Source: Marinobacter sp. es.048 (GTDB lineage Bacteria > Pseudomonadota > Gammaproteobacteria > Pseudomonadales > Oleiphilaceae). Taken from it: DNA of 64,000 bases. Of this stretch, positions 1 to 8,974 are shown one piece after another; the stretch's first letter is position 1; the number at the start of each line of letters is the position of its first letter. Under the pieces are notes generated by a model, which was not told the DNA's origin, did no database searches, and saw only the letters and a list, made by a program, of their open reading frames with translations. The translations under genes were made by a program, and so were the position numbers. The stretch lies in NCBI RefSeq assembly GCF_900188435.1, contig NZ_FYFA01000001.1, positions 620,001 through 684,000 on the forward strand, read 5' to 3'.

Positions 1-18
1 AACGCTTGGGAGGATACT

Positions 19-474
19 ATGCGCTGCGTTCTCAGACTGGTTCTGGTGGCATCAACCCTGTTGTTCGCCATGCTCACCCATGCCGCAGATGGACTGGTCG
101 CGGTCAAAAGCAGTCACGATGTCAAAGCCACTGCGGACAAACTCGAGTCTGTGCTGAAAGAGAAGGGCATGACGGTCATGGCCCGCGTCAATCATCAGCA
201 GGGCGCGGAAAAAGCCGGGCTGGAGTTGCGTCCGACCGAAGTGGTTATTTTCGGCAACCCCAAAGTCGGTACACCGCTGATGCAGTGCACCCAGAGTGTC
301 GCCATTGATCTGCCCCAGAAGGCCCTGATCTGGGAGGATGCCAACGGTGATGTCTGGCTGGGGTACAACGACCCGCAATACCTCAAGAGCCGCCATGGCA
401 TTGAAGGATGCGATGAGGTGCTCGGAAAAGTGAGCGGCGCACTGGGTAATTTTGCCAAAGCGGCAACCCGGTAG
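19..474 (+). CDS. Secreted DUF302 family protein
   Basis: A 151-residue protein with a cleavable-looking signal peptide (hydrophobic residues 4-20, then a THAADG junction near residue 23). The mature part matches my recall of the DUF302 fold: an opening strand (GLVAVKSSHDVKATADKL), a helix, a TEVVIFGNPKVGTPLMQ strand-loop block and a conserved ALIWEDANGDVWLGYN block. DUF302 proteins are small periplasmic or cytosolic proteins of unknown function, sometimes near redox genes. The start has a strong ribosome binding site (GGGAGG at 8-13). The convergent neighbour is a TlpA-type thioredoxin, which would suit a periplasmic redox setting, but that link is inference. Confidence 0.85.
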   Translation: MRCVLRLVLVASTLLFAMLTHAADGLVAVKSSHDVKATADKLESVLKEKGMTVMARVNHQQGAEKAGLELRPTEVVIFGNPKVGTPLMQCTQSVAIDLPQKALIWEDANGDVWLGYNDPQYLKSRHGIEGCDEVLGKVSGALGNFAKAATR

Positions 475-514
475 ATAAAAATGCCACGCGGCTAACGGGA
501 ACAGCGGGTCTGAT

Positions 515-1330
515 TCACTGGTCGGGTGCCCGGATCTTTTCCAGGCCCCTGGCCAGGGTTGCCCGTGACAGTTCGCCCATGTGGGAATCGATCAGTTCGC
601 CCTGGGCATTGTAGAAAAGCGTTGTTGGCAAGCCATTGCTGCCTACGGCTCGCGCCAGCCGGGCCTGATCGTCCCGGTAAAGGTTGTTCAGGTTCAGGCG
701 GTTTTGCTCAAGAAAGGAACGGATGGTCTCGGGCTGTTCCCGCTGGTTGGCAAACACAAACGCGATATCCGGATAGATCTGCTGGGCTTCTTCCAGCACC
801 GGCATTTCCCGGATGCAGGGTGGGCACCAGGTCGCCCAGAGATTCACCACCAGGGGTTGGCCCGGAGCCAACTGGGACATGTTGATTACTTCACCATTGA
901 GCGAGCGCAGGGTAACGTCCGGCATACCGCGGGCCTGTTGTTCGATCAGTGTAATGGTGCCTGCGGTGCCGGCCCAGAAAAGGGCGCCCGTTAACGCGGC
1001 CGTGGCCAGTGGCTTGCGTTGCGATTTCCTGCGCCACATCAGCAAGCCGGTGAAGACGATGGCGCCGATGACACCCCAGAGCGCATCGAAGCCGCCATCC
1101 CGGATATCAATGATGCCCAGCAGGTCGTTCCGGTAATGCTCGAAGTAGCTGATCACGAAACCGATTCGGGCGCTCAGCATCGCTACCACAAAGATATCGG
1201 CCACCGATCCGGCCACCGGCACCCGATATTTGCGGCCGAGAATCCCTCCAACCAGCAGAGCCAGGCCGAAGGCGATAACCAGGAGCAGGTGGCCGATGGA
1301 CAGGCTCAATGGACCGATACTGACGCTCAT
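515..1330 (-). CDS. Membrane protein with Lgt-like N-terminal domain fused to a TlpA-type thioredoxin
   Basis: A 271-residue protein. Residues 10-125 hold about four membrane segments, with a block (ARIGFVISYFEHY, then RDGGFDALWGVIGAI) that resembles the core of prolipoprotein diacylglyceryl transferase (Lgt). Residues 135-268 are a TlpA/ResA-like thioredoxin domain with the active site WCPPC (Cys169 and Cys172) and a downstream cis-Pro region (GLPTT). It is probably a periplasm-facing thiol reductase tethered by the Lgt-like part; whether that part has transferase activity cannot be told. I chose the ATG at 1330 rather than an upstream in-frame start at 1429 because AAGGAAG lies at the right distance only before 1330 and the extra residues look non-coding. 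Confidence 0.85.
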   Translation of the reverse strand: MSVSIGPLSLSIGHLLLVIAFGLALLVGGILGRKYRVPVAGSVADIFVVAMLSARIGFVISYFEHYRNDLLGIIDIRDGGFDALWGVIGAIVFTGLLMWRRKSQRKPLATAALTGALFWAGTAGTITLIEQQARGMPDVTLRSLNGEVINMSQLAPGQPLVVNLWATWCPPCIREMPVLEEAQQIYPDIAFVFANQREQPETIRSFLEQNRLNLNNLYRDDQARLARAVGSNGLPTTLFYNAQGELIDSHMGELSRATLARGLEKIRAPDQ

Positions 1331-1660
1331 TCCTGTAACTTCCTTATAAATCCGTGTTGGGTTGCGGTGATCAAGACATTCTGACTTGAGGATGTGTGTC
1401 AGGTTCCTTCGGATGCTTATTATAATCACCTATGGCTAATTGGCCGGGCCTCTGTTAATGTGCCCGCATCCTGCCTCTAGGGATTCCGCAATTTAAGGCT
1501 ATAAGCCCGTGCGACCTTTCCATACGACCTGTCAGAGGACGTCACCCCGATAACGGCGCGTGACCGTAGTCGTCTTTTATTCCATGAATGTTCATGGCAT
1601 CTGCCCGCATTCGCCGAAAACGGTGGTCGTGGAGGCAGAATAATCAAGAGTTGATCCAAT
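1331..1660. other. Divergent intergenic region (tlpA-like / rhlE)
   Basis: A 330-base gap between divergent genes. It holds an overlapping two-strand -10-like block around 1416-1427 (TTATTATAAT), which could serve the thioredoxin gene on the minus strand, but I find no good -35 partner. The rhlE side is a long leader with a small dyad (GGCT-ATA-AGCC near 1497-1507). No convincing small gene is visible. Confidence 0.4.
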
Positions 1661-2983
1661 ATGAGTTTTTCTTCACTCGGTTTGTCCGAGCAGCTGGTCC
1701 GTGCCACGTCTGACCAGGGTTATGAAACCCCGTCTCCCATTCAGGCCCAGGCCATTCCCGCTGTGCTTTCTGGCCGGGACGTTATGGCGGCTGCCCAGAC
1801 CGGTACCGGCAAAACCGCCGGCTTTACCTTGCCCTTGCTGCAGCGTCTGGGTGAAAACCCGCGCACCGGCAAAGGCCCCCGTGCCCTGATTCTGACGCCC
1901 ACCCGTGAGCTGGCGGCGCAGGTTCATGACAGCGTGAATCTTTACAGCAAATACATTCCCACCAAGGCCGCCGTGGTCTTCGGTGGTGTGAAAATCAATC
2001 CGCAGATGATGAAGCTGCGCAAAGGCCTGGACGTGCTGGTGGCAACACCCGGCCGTCTGATGGATCTTTACCAGCAGAACGCTGTGCGCTTCAACGAAGT
2101 GGAAATTCTGGTTCTGGACGAAGCCGATCGCATGCTGGACATGGGCTTTATCCGCGACATCCGCAAGATCCTTTCGCTGTTGCCGGCCAAGCGCCAGAAC
2201 CTGCTGTTCTCCGCCACCTTCTCGAACGAGATCCGGACGCTGGCAGAAGGTCTGCTGGACAACCCGGTTCAGGTTGAAGTCGCGGCTCGAAACACCTCTG
2301 CCGAAAACATCAAGCAGTCTGTCTACCCGGTAGATCAGAGCCAGAAAACAGCCCTGTTGAGCAAGCTGGTACGTGATAACAGCTGGGATCAGGTGCTGGT
2401 TTTCACCCGCACCAAGCATGGTGCCAACCGCCTGACCCAGAAGCTGGAGAAGGACGGTATTACCGCCGCTGCCATCCATGGCAACAAGTCACAGGGTGCC
2501 CGTACCCGCGCGCTGGCGGATTTTAAAGCTGGCGAAGTACGTGTTCTGGTGGCGACTGATATCGCCGCCCGTGGTCTGGACATCAAGCAGCTGCCCCAGG
2601 TGGTGAACTTCGAACTGCCCAACGTGCCGGAAGATTACGTGCACCGTATCGGCCGTACCGGCCGTGCCGGTGAAAGTGGTCACGCCCTGTCACTGGTGAG
2701 CGCCGATGAAGGCAGGATGCTGGCCGGCATCGAAAGGCTGATCAAAAAGCAGCTGCCGCGCAGGGAAGTGGAAGGTTTCGAGCCGACCAACAACCTGCCG
2801 CTGAAACCGAAAGCCAAGGCCGACCCCAGCCGCGCCCGTAACCGCAATGGTAACGGCGGCGGCACTGGTCGTCCCGGCGGAAAGCCGAAGAGCTTCGGCG
2901 CCAAGCCGGGTGGTCGCAGCGGTGGCCGTAGCCAGAATGGCAGTGGCCAGCGGAGCCGTCCGGCTCAGCGCCAGAGTGCCTGA
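1661..2983 (+). CDS. rhlE: DEAD-box ATP-dependent RNA helicase RhlE
   Basis: A 440-residue DEAD-box helicase. It has the Q motif ([10 protein letters not shown], 21-30), motif I AQTGTGKT (45-52), Ia PTRELA (80-85), II DEAD (153-156), III SAT (194-196) and a C-terminal RecA-like domain ending in [10 protein letters not shown]. After residue 380 comes a basic tail rich in Gly, Arg and Asn that would bind RNA. The short N-terminus beginning straight at the Q motif and the Gly/Arg tail fit the RhlE group, which remodels RNA in ribosome maturation and RNA decay. The ribosome binding site is weak (AAGAG about ten bases upstream) and a strong hairpin terminator follows the gene. Confidence 0.93.
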   Translation: MSFSSLGLSEQLVRATSDQGYETPSPIQAQAIPAVLSGRDVMAAAQTGTGKTAGFTLPLLQRLGENPRTGKGPRALILTPTRELAAQVHDSVNLYSKYIPTKAAVVFGGVKINPQMMKLRKGLDVLVATPGRLMDLYQQNAVRFNEVEILVLDEADRMLDMGFIRDIRKILSLLPAKRQNLLFSATFSNEIRTLAEGLLDNPVQVEVAARNTSAENIKQSVYPVDQSQKTALLSKLVRDNSWDQVLVFTRTKHGANRLTQKLEKDGITAAAIHGNKSQGARTRALADFKAGEVRVLVATDIAARGLDIKQLPQVVNFELPNVPEDYVHRIGRTGRAGESGHALSLVSADEGRMLAGIERLIKKQLPRREVEGFEPTNNLPLKPKAKADPSRARNRNGNGGGTGRPGGKPKSFGAKPGGRSGGRSQNGSGQRSRPAQRQSA

Positions 2984-3004
2984 AGGCTGATTGGCAGTTA
3001 TCAG

Positions 3005-3028
3005 AAACGGAGCTTCGGCTCCGTTTTT
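3005..3028 (+). terminator. Rho-independent terminator of rhlE
   Basis: Perfect 9-bp stem AAACGGAGC / GCTCCGTTT closed by a TTCG tetraloop and ending in a T run (3024-3028), 22 bases after the rhlE stop. Confidence 0.9.
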
Positions 3029-3111
3029 CTGTTTCTGGTGCCCTGACTTTTTGACGGTGGATGCTCTAGTATTCAGGGTCTGAAACCAGTCCGGCCAGGA
3101 TATTCCAACCT

Positions 3112-3588
3112 ATGCATCAATCCAGCTCTTTACGGGCACAGTTGGGCTTGAGCCGACCAACACGGTCCATGGCCGATGGTCAGTTTGTGCTCGCTCTGGT
3201 TGTCGGTTGTCTGATTGGTGTCATGCTCACTGTGCTTGCGGGCGGCAGTGGCTGGCAGGACGCAGACCTGTTGTCGATTCTTTCGCTGGTACTCTGGGCG
3301 CCGATTATCGAGGAGCTGGCGTTTCGTGGGGTGGTGCAGGGCTGGCTGTCGGGTACCTCTATCGGTAAACGCGGTTTTGCTGGTCTGTCATGGGCAAATT
3401 TCATCGCGGCGTTCCTGTTTACCGGTTGGCATCTGGTTTACCGAACCGATCTTATTGCCTGGCTGGTGTTCTTGCCTGCTCTGGTGTTTGGTTATTTTCG
3501 GGACCGGCACGACTCGCTGCTGCCCTGTGTGATTTTGCACGCGGCCTACAACGCTGCCCTGTTGCCGGGTTGGTATCTGGTTTCCTGA
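3112..3588 (+). CDS. mrtJ: CPBP-type (glutamic) intramembrane protease, probable MrtJ of a JDVT-CTERM sorting system
   Basis: A compact 158-residue membrane protein with the three CPBP/Rce1 motifs in order: EExxxR at 67-72 (EELAFR), FxxxH at 103-107 and HxxxN at 143-147, spread over about four hydrophobic segments. These residues form the active site of glutamate-type intramembrane proteases. The converging neighbour at 3650-5935 ends in a Cys-containing tripartite tail that looks like a C-terminal protein-sorting signal, so this enzyme is the obvious candidate to cleave it, as MrtJ is proposed to do for JDVT-CTERM proteins. Family membership is clear; the MrtJ name rests on size, context and memory of the family. 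Confidence 0.75.
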   Translation: MHQSSSLRAQLGLSRPTRSMADGQFVLALVVGCLIGVMLTVLAGGSGWQDADLLSILSLVLWAPIIEELAFRGVVQGWLSGTSIGKRGFAGLSWANFIAAFLFTGWHLVYRTDLIAWLVFLPALVFGYFRDRHDSLLPCVILHAAYNAALLPGWYLVS

Positions 3589-3596
3589 GCGTCATC

Positions 3597-3631
3597 AAAA
3601 AACCCCGGCCTGAATTCAGTGCCGGGGTTTT
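3597..3631. terminator. Bidirectional terminator between convergent genes
   Basis: The stem pairs AAAACCCCGGC with GCCGGGGTTTT around the loop CTGAATTCAGT (itself mostly self-complementary). A/T runs on both sides let it serve both the protease gene and the converging exported-protein gene. Confidence 0.9.
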
Positions 3632-3649
3632 CGTTATTGCCGTTGGGTT

Positions 3650-5935
3650 TTATGACTTGGCTGTGACCTTCCTTACGGTCAGGCCACCAATGGCCAGCGC
3701 AGTCAGAAGGAACAGAGTCGGGTCAAACGGAGCACCCGGGCTGTAGCTGCAGCCGAAGACGGTACCGCCACCGCTGCTGCTGGTTGCGGTTGGGGTGTCG
3801 CCGTCATCACCGCTATCATCGTCGGGTATTTCAATGACTGAAGACTGGCGGAACATGGCATGAGTGCCCCCATCCCGGTTTTCATTCCAGGCCACGAACA
3901 TGTTGTTGCCGGCCGGCGTCATCCGGATCTGGGACTCGAAGGCTTCGACACCCTCAGCCTCACCGGCGAACCGCACGACCGGGGTCACATAGGCGCCCTT
4001 GTCTTCTGCCCGAGCGGCATAGAGGTCCAACTCCTCGGCCTGAACATCACTCCATTCAGAAACGTTGGTCTGAGTACCCCAGGCAATGTAGAACCGGGTC
4101 TTGTCCTGGCACTCCTCCGGGTTGGTCGGACATGCATTTGTGTTGGTGCCTGGTGTCGCAACCAGGCGCGGCTCCCGCACGTTGATGGTGGTGTCGGTGA
4201 TGTTGCTCAGATTGTCTGGAGCAGACCAGGTCCCGGCCGCCGCATCGTAGTGACGGAGGTAGAAGTTGTAGTTCTTGGTGTTGGTGTACAGCAGCTCCGC
4301 CAGCACCGATGTGTAGGTGTAGCCAATGTAGAAATCGTCGCCGCGCAGCTGGGCACGGTGTGCAATGGCGTTCTCCGCATTATTGAAGCTGGTTACATCG
4401 GAGAGTGTGGAAGTGGCGACGTCCGCATTGCTGGTCGCCTGGGCTTCCTCGGTCCGGCTGCTGACATTCAGCGCAGGCTCGTGGCTCAAGCCGCGTGCCT
4501 CCAGGTAATCCGAGGTTGCACAGGTTGCGTCGACGGCTGGGGTCATCTCGGCGGTTGAGAAGCCATTACCATCGGTTACGCCGTTCGCGTTCACAATGCC
4601 GGTGCGCAGCATGATGTCGGACGGTCCACCCTGAGTCTCGTCACCCTCTTTCCAGAAAATACCCAGACGTAGACCACTCGCTGCTCCGGGTTCCTTCTGG
4701 GGCACGAAACGAACACGGCGGGCGTTCTGCAGCGGATCACTGATAATACAGCCTATGGCTTCGTCTGCAGTGTTCGGTTCAGACGTCGACCCTGCCGGTG
4801 CGTTCCAGTCGAAGGTGTGGTAGCGGACAAACTTGCCCTCATCGAGGCCGCCAGAGCCTTTGGTTTCCTCATAGGCCACGATGACCTGGGGGACACCGGT
4901 TGCAGGGGCATCATCGACAGGGGCACCATCGAGCGAGCCATACTGAAGCGCGATGTTGGCACGCGAGGCGCCAGCGATGCCGCTTTCGATCTCTACTCCT
5001 TCTAGATTCTCGATATTTTCGCCAGTAGCGTTCCGAATGATGCCAAAGTTTCCGGAGGCGGTCTGACCGTTATAGTTATCGGTGATACGAACCGGCTCAG
5101 ACCAGATTTGATTCCCCTCTGCAACTTCGTCCTGATCCGCCCAACCTTTATTGGCATAGCTGTACCAGATATCGGTACCCGAGCTGACGTTGGCACCGGA
5201 GGCGCCGTCACCGGGGCCCTCTGCCTCGCCGAGCTGGAGACCGCGGGGATCTTCCTGCCAGGTAATGGCCCATTCGCCGGTTCCCTGACCACGGTGAGCG
5301 TCCTGTTTGGCATCCCGCTCGCCGGAAGACAGGCGAACCGGGTCTGACCACGTCTTGCCGGCATCAAGGCTCGTTACGGTGTAGGTACAGCTGAAGGGGA
5401 TTTCGCGGTTGCCCAGAGTCAGGTAGGTGACACTCCGCTGGGCCTCGCTGTCGCAGTACTTATCCACCCAGGACACAACAACCCGCGAGCCGGCGTTGAA
5501 GATGTTGGGTTTGTCGGAGTCGCCATAAAAAGGCAGTTCTTGCCGGGTCCCATCAGGATCATCGTTAATCTCATAACCATCCCAGTCAGTACTGATGGAG
5601 GTTTTACTGGCGGTTTCGGAGATATTGACCGCGTCGCTCCAATTGGATTCGACGGTGCAATCGAGGCCTGCTTCACAATACCGGGCAAAAATATCCCGGG
5701 CTGGCCGCTCCGCCTGGGCTTTGACGTCGTAAACGGTGTTGCCCTCCGGGTTCAGATAATCCCCGTAAACAGCAACCAGCCGTCCGCTGGTCATCCGCAC
5801 CAGTTTGGTTTTATTGGCGCCGCCATTGGCGCTCAGCTGAACAGTGTCACCAAAGCTCAGCCCTGTCGCTCCCCAGGCCATTCCTGATGTGCCCATCGTG
5901 GTGATCAGTGCGCTGGCAAGAAGTGTTTTTTTCAT
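3650..5935 (-). CDS. Large exported protein with C-terminal sorting tail (choice-of-anchor type, JDVT-CTERM-like)
   Basis: A 761-residue protein with a signal peptide (residues 1-22, cleaved near AWGA). The body is acidic and rich in Asn, Asp and Thr, with Asp-box-like stretches such as SLDAGKTWSDPVRL and repeated W-SDPVR/WSEPVRI motifs, which suggest a sialidase-like beta-propeller surface protein. After a Gly/Ser linker the C-terminus reads GCSYSPGAPFDPTL, then a hydrophobic stretch and RKVTAKS: motif, membrane helix, basic end. That is the layout of CTERM sorting signals processed by a dedicated protease, and a CPBP protease lies next door. The substrate or ligand is unknown. It diverges from a five-haem cytochrome gene over a 196-bp AT-rich promoter region. 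Confidence 0.8.
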   Translation of the reverse strand: MKKTLLASALITTMGTSGMAWGATGLSFGDTVQLSANGGANKTKLVRMTSGRLVAVYGDYLNPEGNTVYDVKAQAERPARDIFARYCEAGLDCTVESNWSDAVNISETASKTSISTDWDGYEINDDPDGTRQELPFYGDSDKPNIFNAGSRVVVSWVDKYCDSEAQRSVTYLTLGNREIPFSCTYTVTSLDAGKTWSDPVRLSSGERDAKQDAHRGQGTGEWAITWQEDPRGLQLGEAEGPGDGASGANVSSGTDIWYSYANKGWADQDEVAEGNQIWSEPVRITDNYNGQTASGNFGIIRNATGENIENLEGVEIESGIAGASRANIALQYGSLDGAPVDDAPATGVPQVIVAYEETKGSGGLDEGKFVRYHTFDWNAPAGSTSEPNTADEAIGCIISDPLQNARRVRFVPQKEPGAASGLRLGIFWKEGDETQGGPSDIMLRTGIVNANGVTDGNGFSTAEMTPAVDATCATSDYLEARGLSHEPALNVSSRTEEAQATSNADVATSTLSDVTSFNNAENAIAHRAQLRGDDFYIGYTYTSVLAELLYTNTKNYNFYLRHYDAAAGTWSAPDNLSNITDTTINVREPRLVATPGTNTNACPTNPEECQDKTRFYIAWGTQTNVSEWSDVQAEELDLYAARAEDKGAYVTPVVRFAGEAEGVEAFESQIRMTPAGNNMFVAWNENRDGGTHAMFRQSSVIEIPDDDSGDDGDTPTATSSSGGGTVFGCSYSPGAPFDPTLFLLTALAIGGLTVRKVTAKS

Positions 5936-6131
5936 CGTTTGAACTCCCGTACCCTAATTGAGATTGCCCAAGGACTGCTTGCAATCAATAATATTTCATT
6001 ATCAGGTTAAAACTTTTTTACACAATTAAACTACCATTTGCGGCTCTATCTGAGCAGTATTTGACGAGCATCAAGATCCGAATTTTGTCTGTGTATCAGT
6101 CTGATTAATCAGGCAAATCCAAGAGGAAACT
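5936..6131. promoter_or_regulatory. AT-rich divergent promoter region
   Basis: A 196-bp gap, clearly more AT-rich than its surroundings, separating the exported-protein gene from the cytochrome gene. It should hold both promoters. A partial dyad (CTGATTAATCAG, 6101-6112) lies about 20 bases upstream of the cytochrome start and could be an operator. The cytochrome gene has the ribosome binding site AAGAGGA. Confidence 0.5.
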
Positions 6132-8060
6132 ATGAAAGTACTCCCCCAAAACGGCCTTTGCCTGCGGCGGTATGTCGCACTTCTGGTGATTTTTTTAACG
6201 GCGTGTGGTGGTGACAGCGATAACTCCGCTGATGCTGCGATTGATGGTGCGGATTCGACGCCGGAGGCGGGATTTGATTTCGAGGATGAGGAAGCCTTGC
6301 CGGAGTTAACGGCCCAGATTGAGCACTGGAGTCCGACCGGCGTTTTCCTGGCGGCGGCGGATTGTGGCCAGTGCCATACTGCCAGTCAGCCCGGTGACAG
6401 CCCCGCCGTGCTGCGGTCGCCAGATATTCCGGTCTCGGCGAATGAGCCTTCTCCTCAGGGTGAGGACATCAGCCCCTTTGCAGACTGGAAAAGTACTGTG
6501 ATGGCGAACGCCTTCACGGATCCTTATTTCCGGGCGAACATGATGCATGAGGCGGAGACATTTCCCCATCTGGCAGGTTTCATTGAGGATAAATGCCTGA
6601 CCTGTCATAGCCCGATGGCCAGAACTCATGCCCATCAGGCGCATACCTCTGAGGAGCCCCTTCTGGTTTTTGATCAGAGTTGTCTGCTGAGCGACGGCTG
6701 TTACCGGGTGGATCAGGCTCTGGAAGACCCCCATGCCCGAGAGGGTGTCAGTTGTACCGCCTGCCACCAGATAACCGATTCCGTCATGGATGGGAATGCC
6801 TACCCCGACGGCGTTCATTCCGGGGATTATGAGATCCCTGCAGAGGGTGATCCGGGGGCCTTCACGATCCATGGGCCTTACCAGAACCCCCAGGGACAGG
6901 CGATGTGGAATCAGGTCGGTTTTACACCGGCTTTTAGTCAGCATATGTCGGACTCCCGGCACTGCGCGACCTGCCATGAATTGTATACCCCGACCATCGA
7001 GATGGAGACGGATCAGCCCAACGGCGAGGATTTCCCCGAACAGACGCCCTACACAGAATGGGCCAACGGTGATTTCGGGCCCAATGGCAGCAACACACGG
7101 TCCTGTCAGCAGTGCCATATGGCGCGGGAAGAGATCAGTGAGGACTTCCTGACCCGTCTGGCGGTAAGGCCGAGCGGGTCGGTAAACGCCAATTGGCCCG
7201 AGAGGCAGCCTTACTCGCCTCATGTCATGCTTGGCGGTAATACCTGGTTGCTCGAAACCCTGGAGCTGTTCAGAGAGGAGCTCGGTCGCGGCAATATCAA
7301 TGAGGCAGGGGAATTCGCGGCTACGGCAGAGTTGACGCGGGAGTTCCTTAAAACGGCCGCATCGTTATCAATAACCGGACAGACATTCGGGGCCGGCGAG
7401 TTGGCCTTTGATTTGACCATTCAGAACGAAAGCGGTCACAAACTGCCCACCAGTTTCCCCTCCCGGAGAATGTGGGTCGGAACCCGGATTACCGATGCCA
7501 GCGGCAACGTCGTGTTTACCAGCGGGCTCCCGGATGAGTCTTATCGTTTGCCAATGGATGCGGTGTTTACTTCGGAAGCCTGTCTGGCCGCGAAGAAGAC
7601 CTCCGATTTTGATTCCTCGGTCTGCTATCAGCCTCATATGAGAGAAGTGGTCTCTGAACAGGATGTACCGGTCTACGAGGCTGTATTGGGCTCAACGACC
7701 GGGGAAATCACCCATATTCTGCTCTATGCAGCCAACTACCTGAAGGATAATCGGATCCCGCCCCGGGGATTTGATGTTGCGTCGGTGCCCGTGGATGTCC
7801 GTCCAGTCGGTTTGAATGGCGACGATGATTTCAACGCCGATGACGCAGGTCAGGACACGATTCGTTACCGGATTCCGATTCGGGCCGATGCGGCATTGCC
7901 GTTACAGGTGGAAACGACCCTTTACTATCAGTCTATCCGTCCCACGTTTACTGACGGTTTGCACGGTGAACACGAGTGGGTTGACGAGTTCCAGACGATT
8001 GCGAGGCTGAATCCACCGCCCGCCGAGGTGATGGCCGAGCTCAGCTTCGAAGTTCAGTAG
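6132..8060 (+). CDS. Five-haem c-type cytochrome lipoprotein
   Basis: A 642-residue protein with a lipoprotein signal peptide (lipobox LTAC, Cys25), an acidic linker, and five CXXCH haem-binding motifs at 78-82, 155-159, 208-212, 278-282 and 325-329. Extra His residues in the same region could be distal ligands. The spacing recalls cytochrome c-554/NrfB-like multihaem domains. Residues 360-640 lack haem motifs and look like a beta-rich domain. It is probably anchored to a membrane facing the periplasm or outside and carries electrons; donor and acceptor are unknown. It is divergent from the CTERM-tailed protein, so the two products may act together. Confidence 0.85.
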   Translation: MKVLPQNGLCLRRYVALLVIFLTACGGDSDNSADAAIDGADSTPEAGFDFEDEEALPELTAQIEHWSPTGVFLAAADCGQCHTASQPGDSPAVLRSPDIPVSANEPSPQGEDISPFADWKSTVMANAFTDPYFRANMMHEAETFPHLAGFIEDKCLTCHSPMARTHAHQAHTSEEPLLVFDQSCLLSDGCYRVDQALEDPHAREGVSCTACHQITDSVMDGNAYPDGVHSGDYEIPAEGDPGAFTIHGPYQNPQGQAMWNQVGFTPAFSQHMSDSRHCATCHELYTPTIEMETDQPNGEDFPEQTPYTEWANGDFGPNGSNTRSCQQCHMAREEISEDFLTRLAVRPSGSVNANWPERQPYSPHVMLGGNTWLLETLELFREELGRGNINEAGEFAATAELTREFLKTAASLSITGQTFGAGELAFDLTIQNESGHKLPTSFPSRRMWVGTRITDASGNVVFTSGLPDESYRLPMDAVFTSEACLAAKKTSDFDSSVCYQPHMREVVSEQDVPVYEAVLGSTTGEITHILLYAANYLKDNRIPPRGFDVASVPVDVRPVGLNGDDDFNADDAGQDTIRYRIPIRADAALPLQVETTLYYQSIRPTFTDGLHGEHEWVDEFQTIARLNPPPAEVMAELSFEVQ

Positions 8061-8111
8061 GATCTGACGGCAGGCTCAGGGAAGAGCTGTTCAAGGACTG
8101 GGGTTATACAT

Positions 8112-8140
8112 ATAAAAAGGCGGGGCCGGAGAAGCCCCGC
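8112..8140 (-). terminator. Terminator of ompW
   Basis: On the minus strand a GCGGGGC / GCCCCGC stem (8120-8126 with 8134-8140) is followed by CTTTTTAT, a rho-independent layout downstream of ompW. A second stem, CCGCCAG / CTGGCGG (8158-8164 with 8182-8188), lies between it and the ompW stop. Confidence 0.75.
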
Positions 8141-8199
8141 ATAGGAAAACGCACCTTCCGCCAGCCAACAGACCGTGGCGACTGGCGGAGGCACGGGGA

Positions 8200-8913
8200 T
8201 CAGAACTTGTAGGTGAAACCTACCATGTAGACCATGGGGTCGATTTCGACTTCAAACTCGTCTGTCTGGGCGAGGTAGTTGCCTGCACCGTCATAGACCT
8301 TAACGGTGGCGTCAGTATTGATGTCCGCCCACCAGATTGCCGCGTTCAGGCCGAAGTTTTCGCTAAGCATGTAGTCCATGCCCAGTTCAAGAGCGACCCC
8401 GACGCTGTCATCTAGCTCAAGTTCGCTAGAGGCAACACCCAGTGCACCATTCAGGTTGTCTGTGGTTTTTTCTTCAAAGAAGGTGGTGTAATTAACGCCA
8501 ATGCCAGCATACGGCTGAAAGGCTGCCGAACTGTGCATAGGGAAATACTGAAAGGTGATTGTTGGCGGAAGATGTTTGGTTTCGCCAAGTTTTACGTCAC
8601 TTGAGATGTCGCCGCCACCGTTAATGTCGTGCTTGAAAGGCGTCGCACCAAGGACACCGATACCGACGTGGTTGGCAACCATGTATGTAGCACGGATACC
8701 CAATTGGGAGTTGGCATCGACAGTTACCTTCGAGTCAACACCCGGGCCCAGAAGTGGAGCTCCACCAACAGTGATTGAATCACTTGAATCGTCCGGTGCT
8801 ACATGAGCAACGCCAGCGCGAAGCACGAAATCACCGGCTTCAAATGCCTGAACAGCGGGAGCAGCAGCCATAACCGCCGCAGCCAGAACACCAAGTTTGA
8901 ATGTACGGGACAT
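8200..8913 (-). CDS. ompW: OmpW family outer membrane protein
   Basis: A 237-residue protein: signal peptide ending near VQAFEA, then an eight-strand barrel pattern ending in aromatic MVYMVGFTYKF, the usual OmpW C-terminus. OmpW/OprG/AlkL proteins form narrow barrels that pass small hydrophobic molecules laterally into the outer membrane. The second of two close ATGs (8913) was chosen because GGAG lies seven bases before it, whereas the ATG at 8919 abuts the GGAG. A candidate FNR/ANR box lies upstream, matching the known oxygen control of ompW/oprG. Confidence 0.92.
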   Translation of the reverse strand: MSRTFKLGVLAAAVMAAAPAVQAFEAGDFVLRAGVAHVAPDDSSDSITVGGAPLLGPGVDSKVTVDANSQLGIRATYMVANHVGIGVLGATPFKHDINGGGDISSDVKLGETKHLPPTITFQYFPMHSSAAFQPYAGIGVNYTTFFEEKTTDNLNGALGVASSELELDDSVGVALELGMDYMLSENFGLNAAIWWADINTDATVKVYDGAGNYLAQTDEFEVEIDPMVYMVGFTYKF

Positions 8914-8974
8914 ATCCATCTCCTTAACCTGAATCGTTGATGACTGCAGATTAATGACATCGGGAAATGGAAAC

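Noticed and set aside
1477..1707. 76-residue minus-strand frame across the rhlE leader and start
   Set aside because: No ribosome binding site, no recognisable protein, and overlap with the rhlE start.
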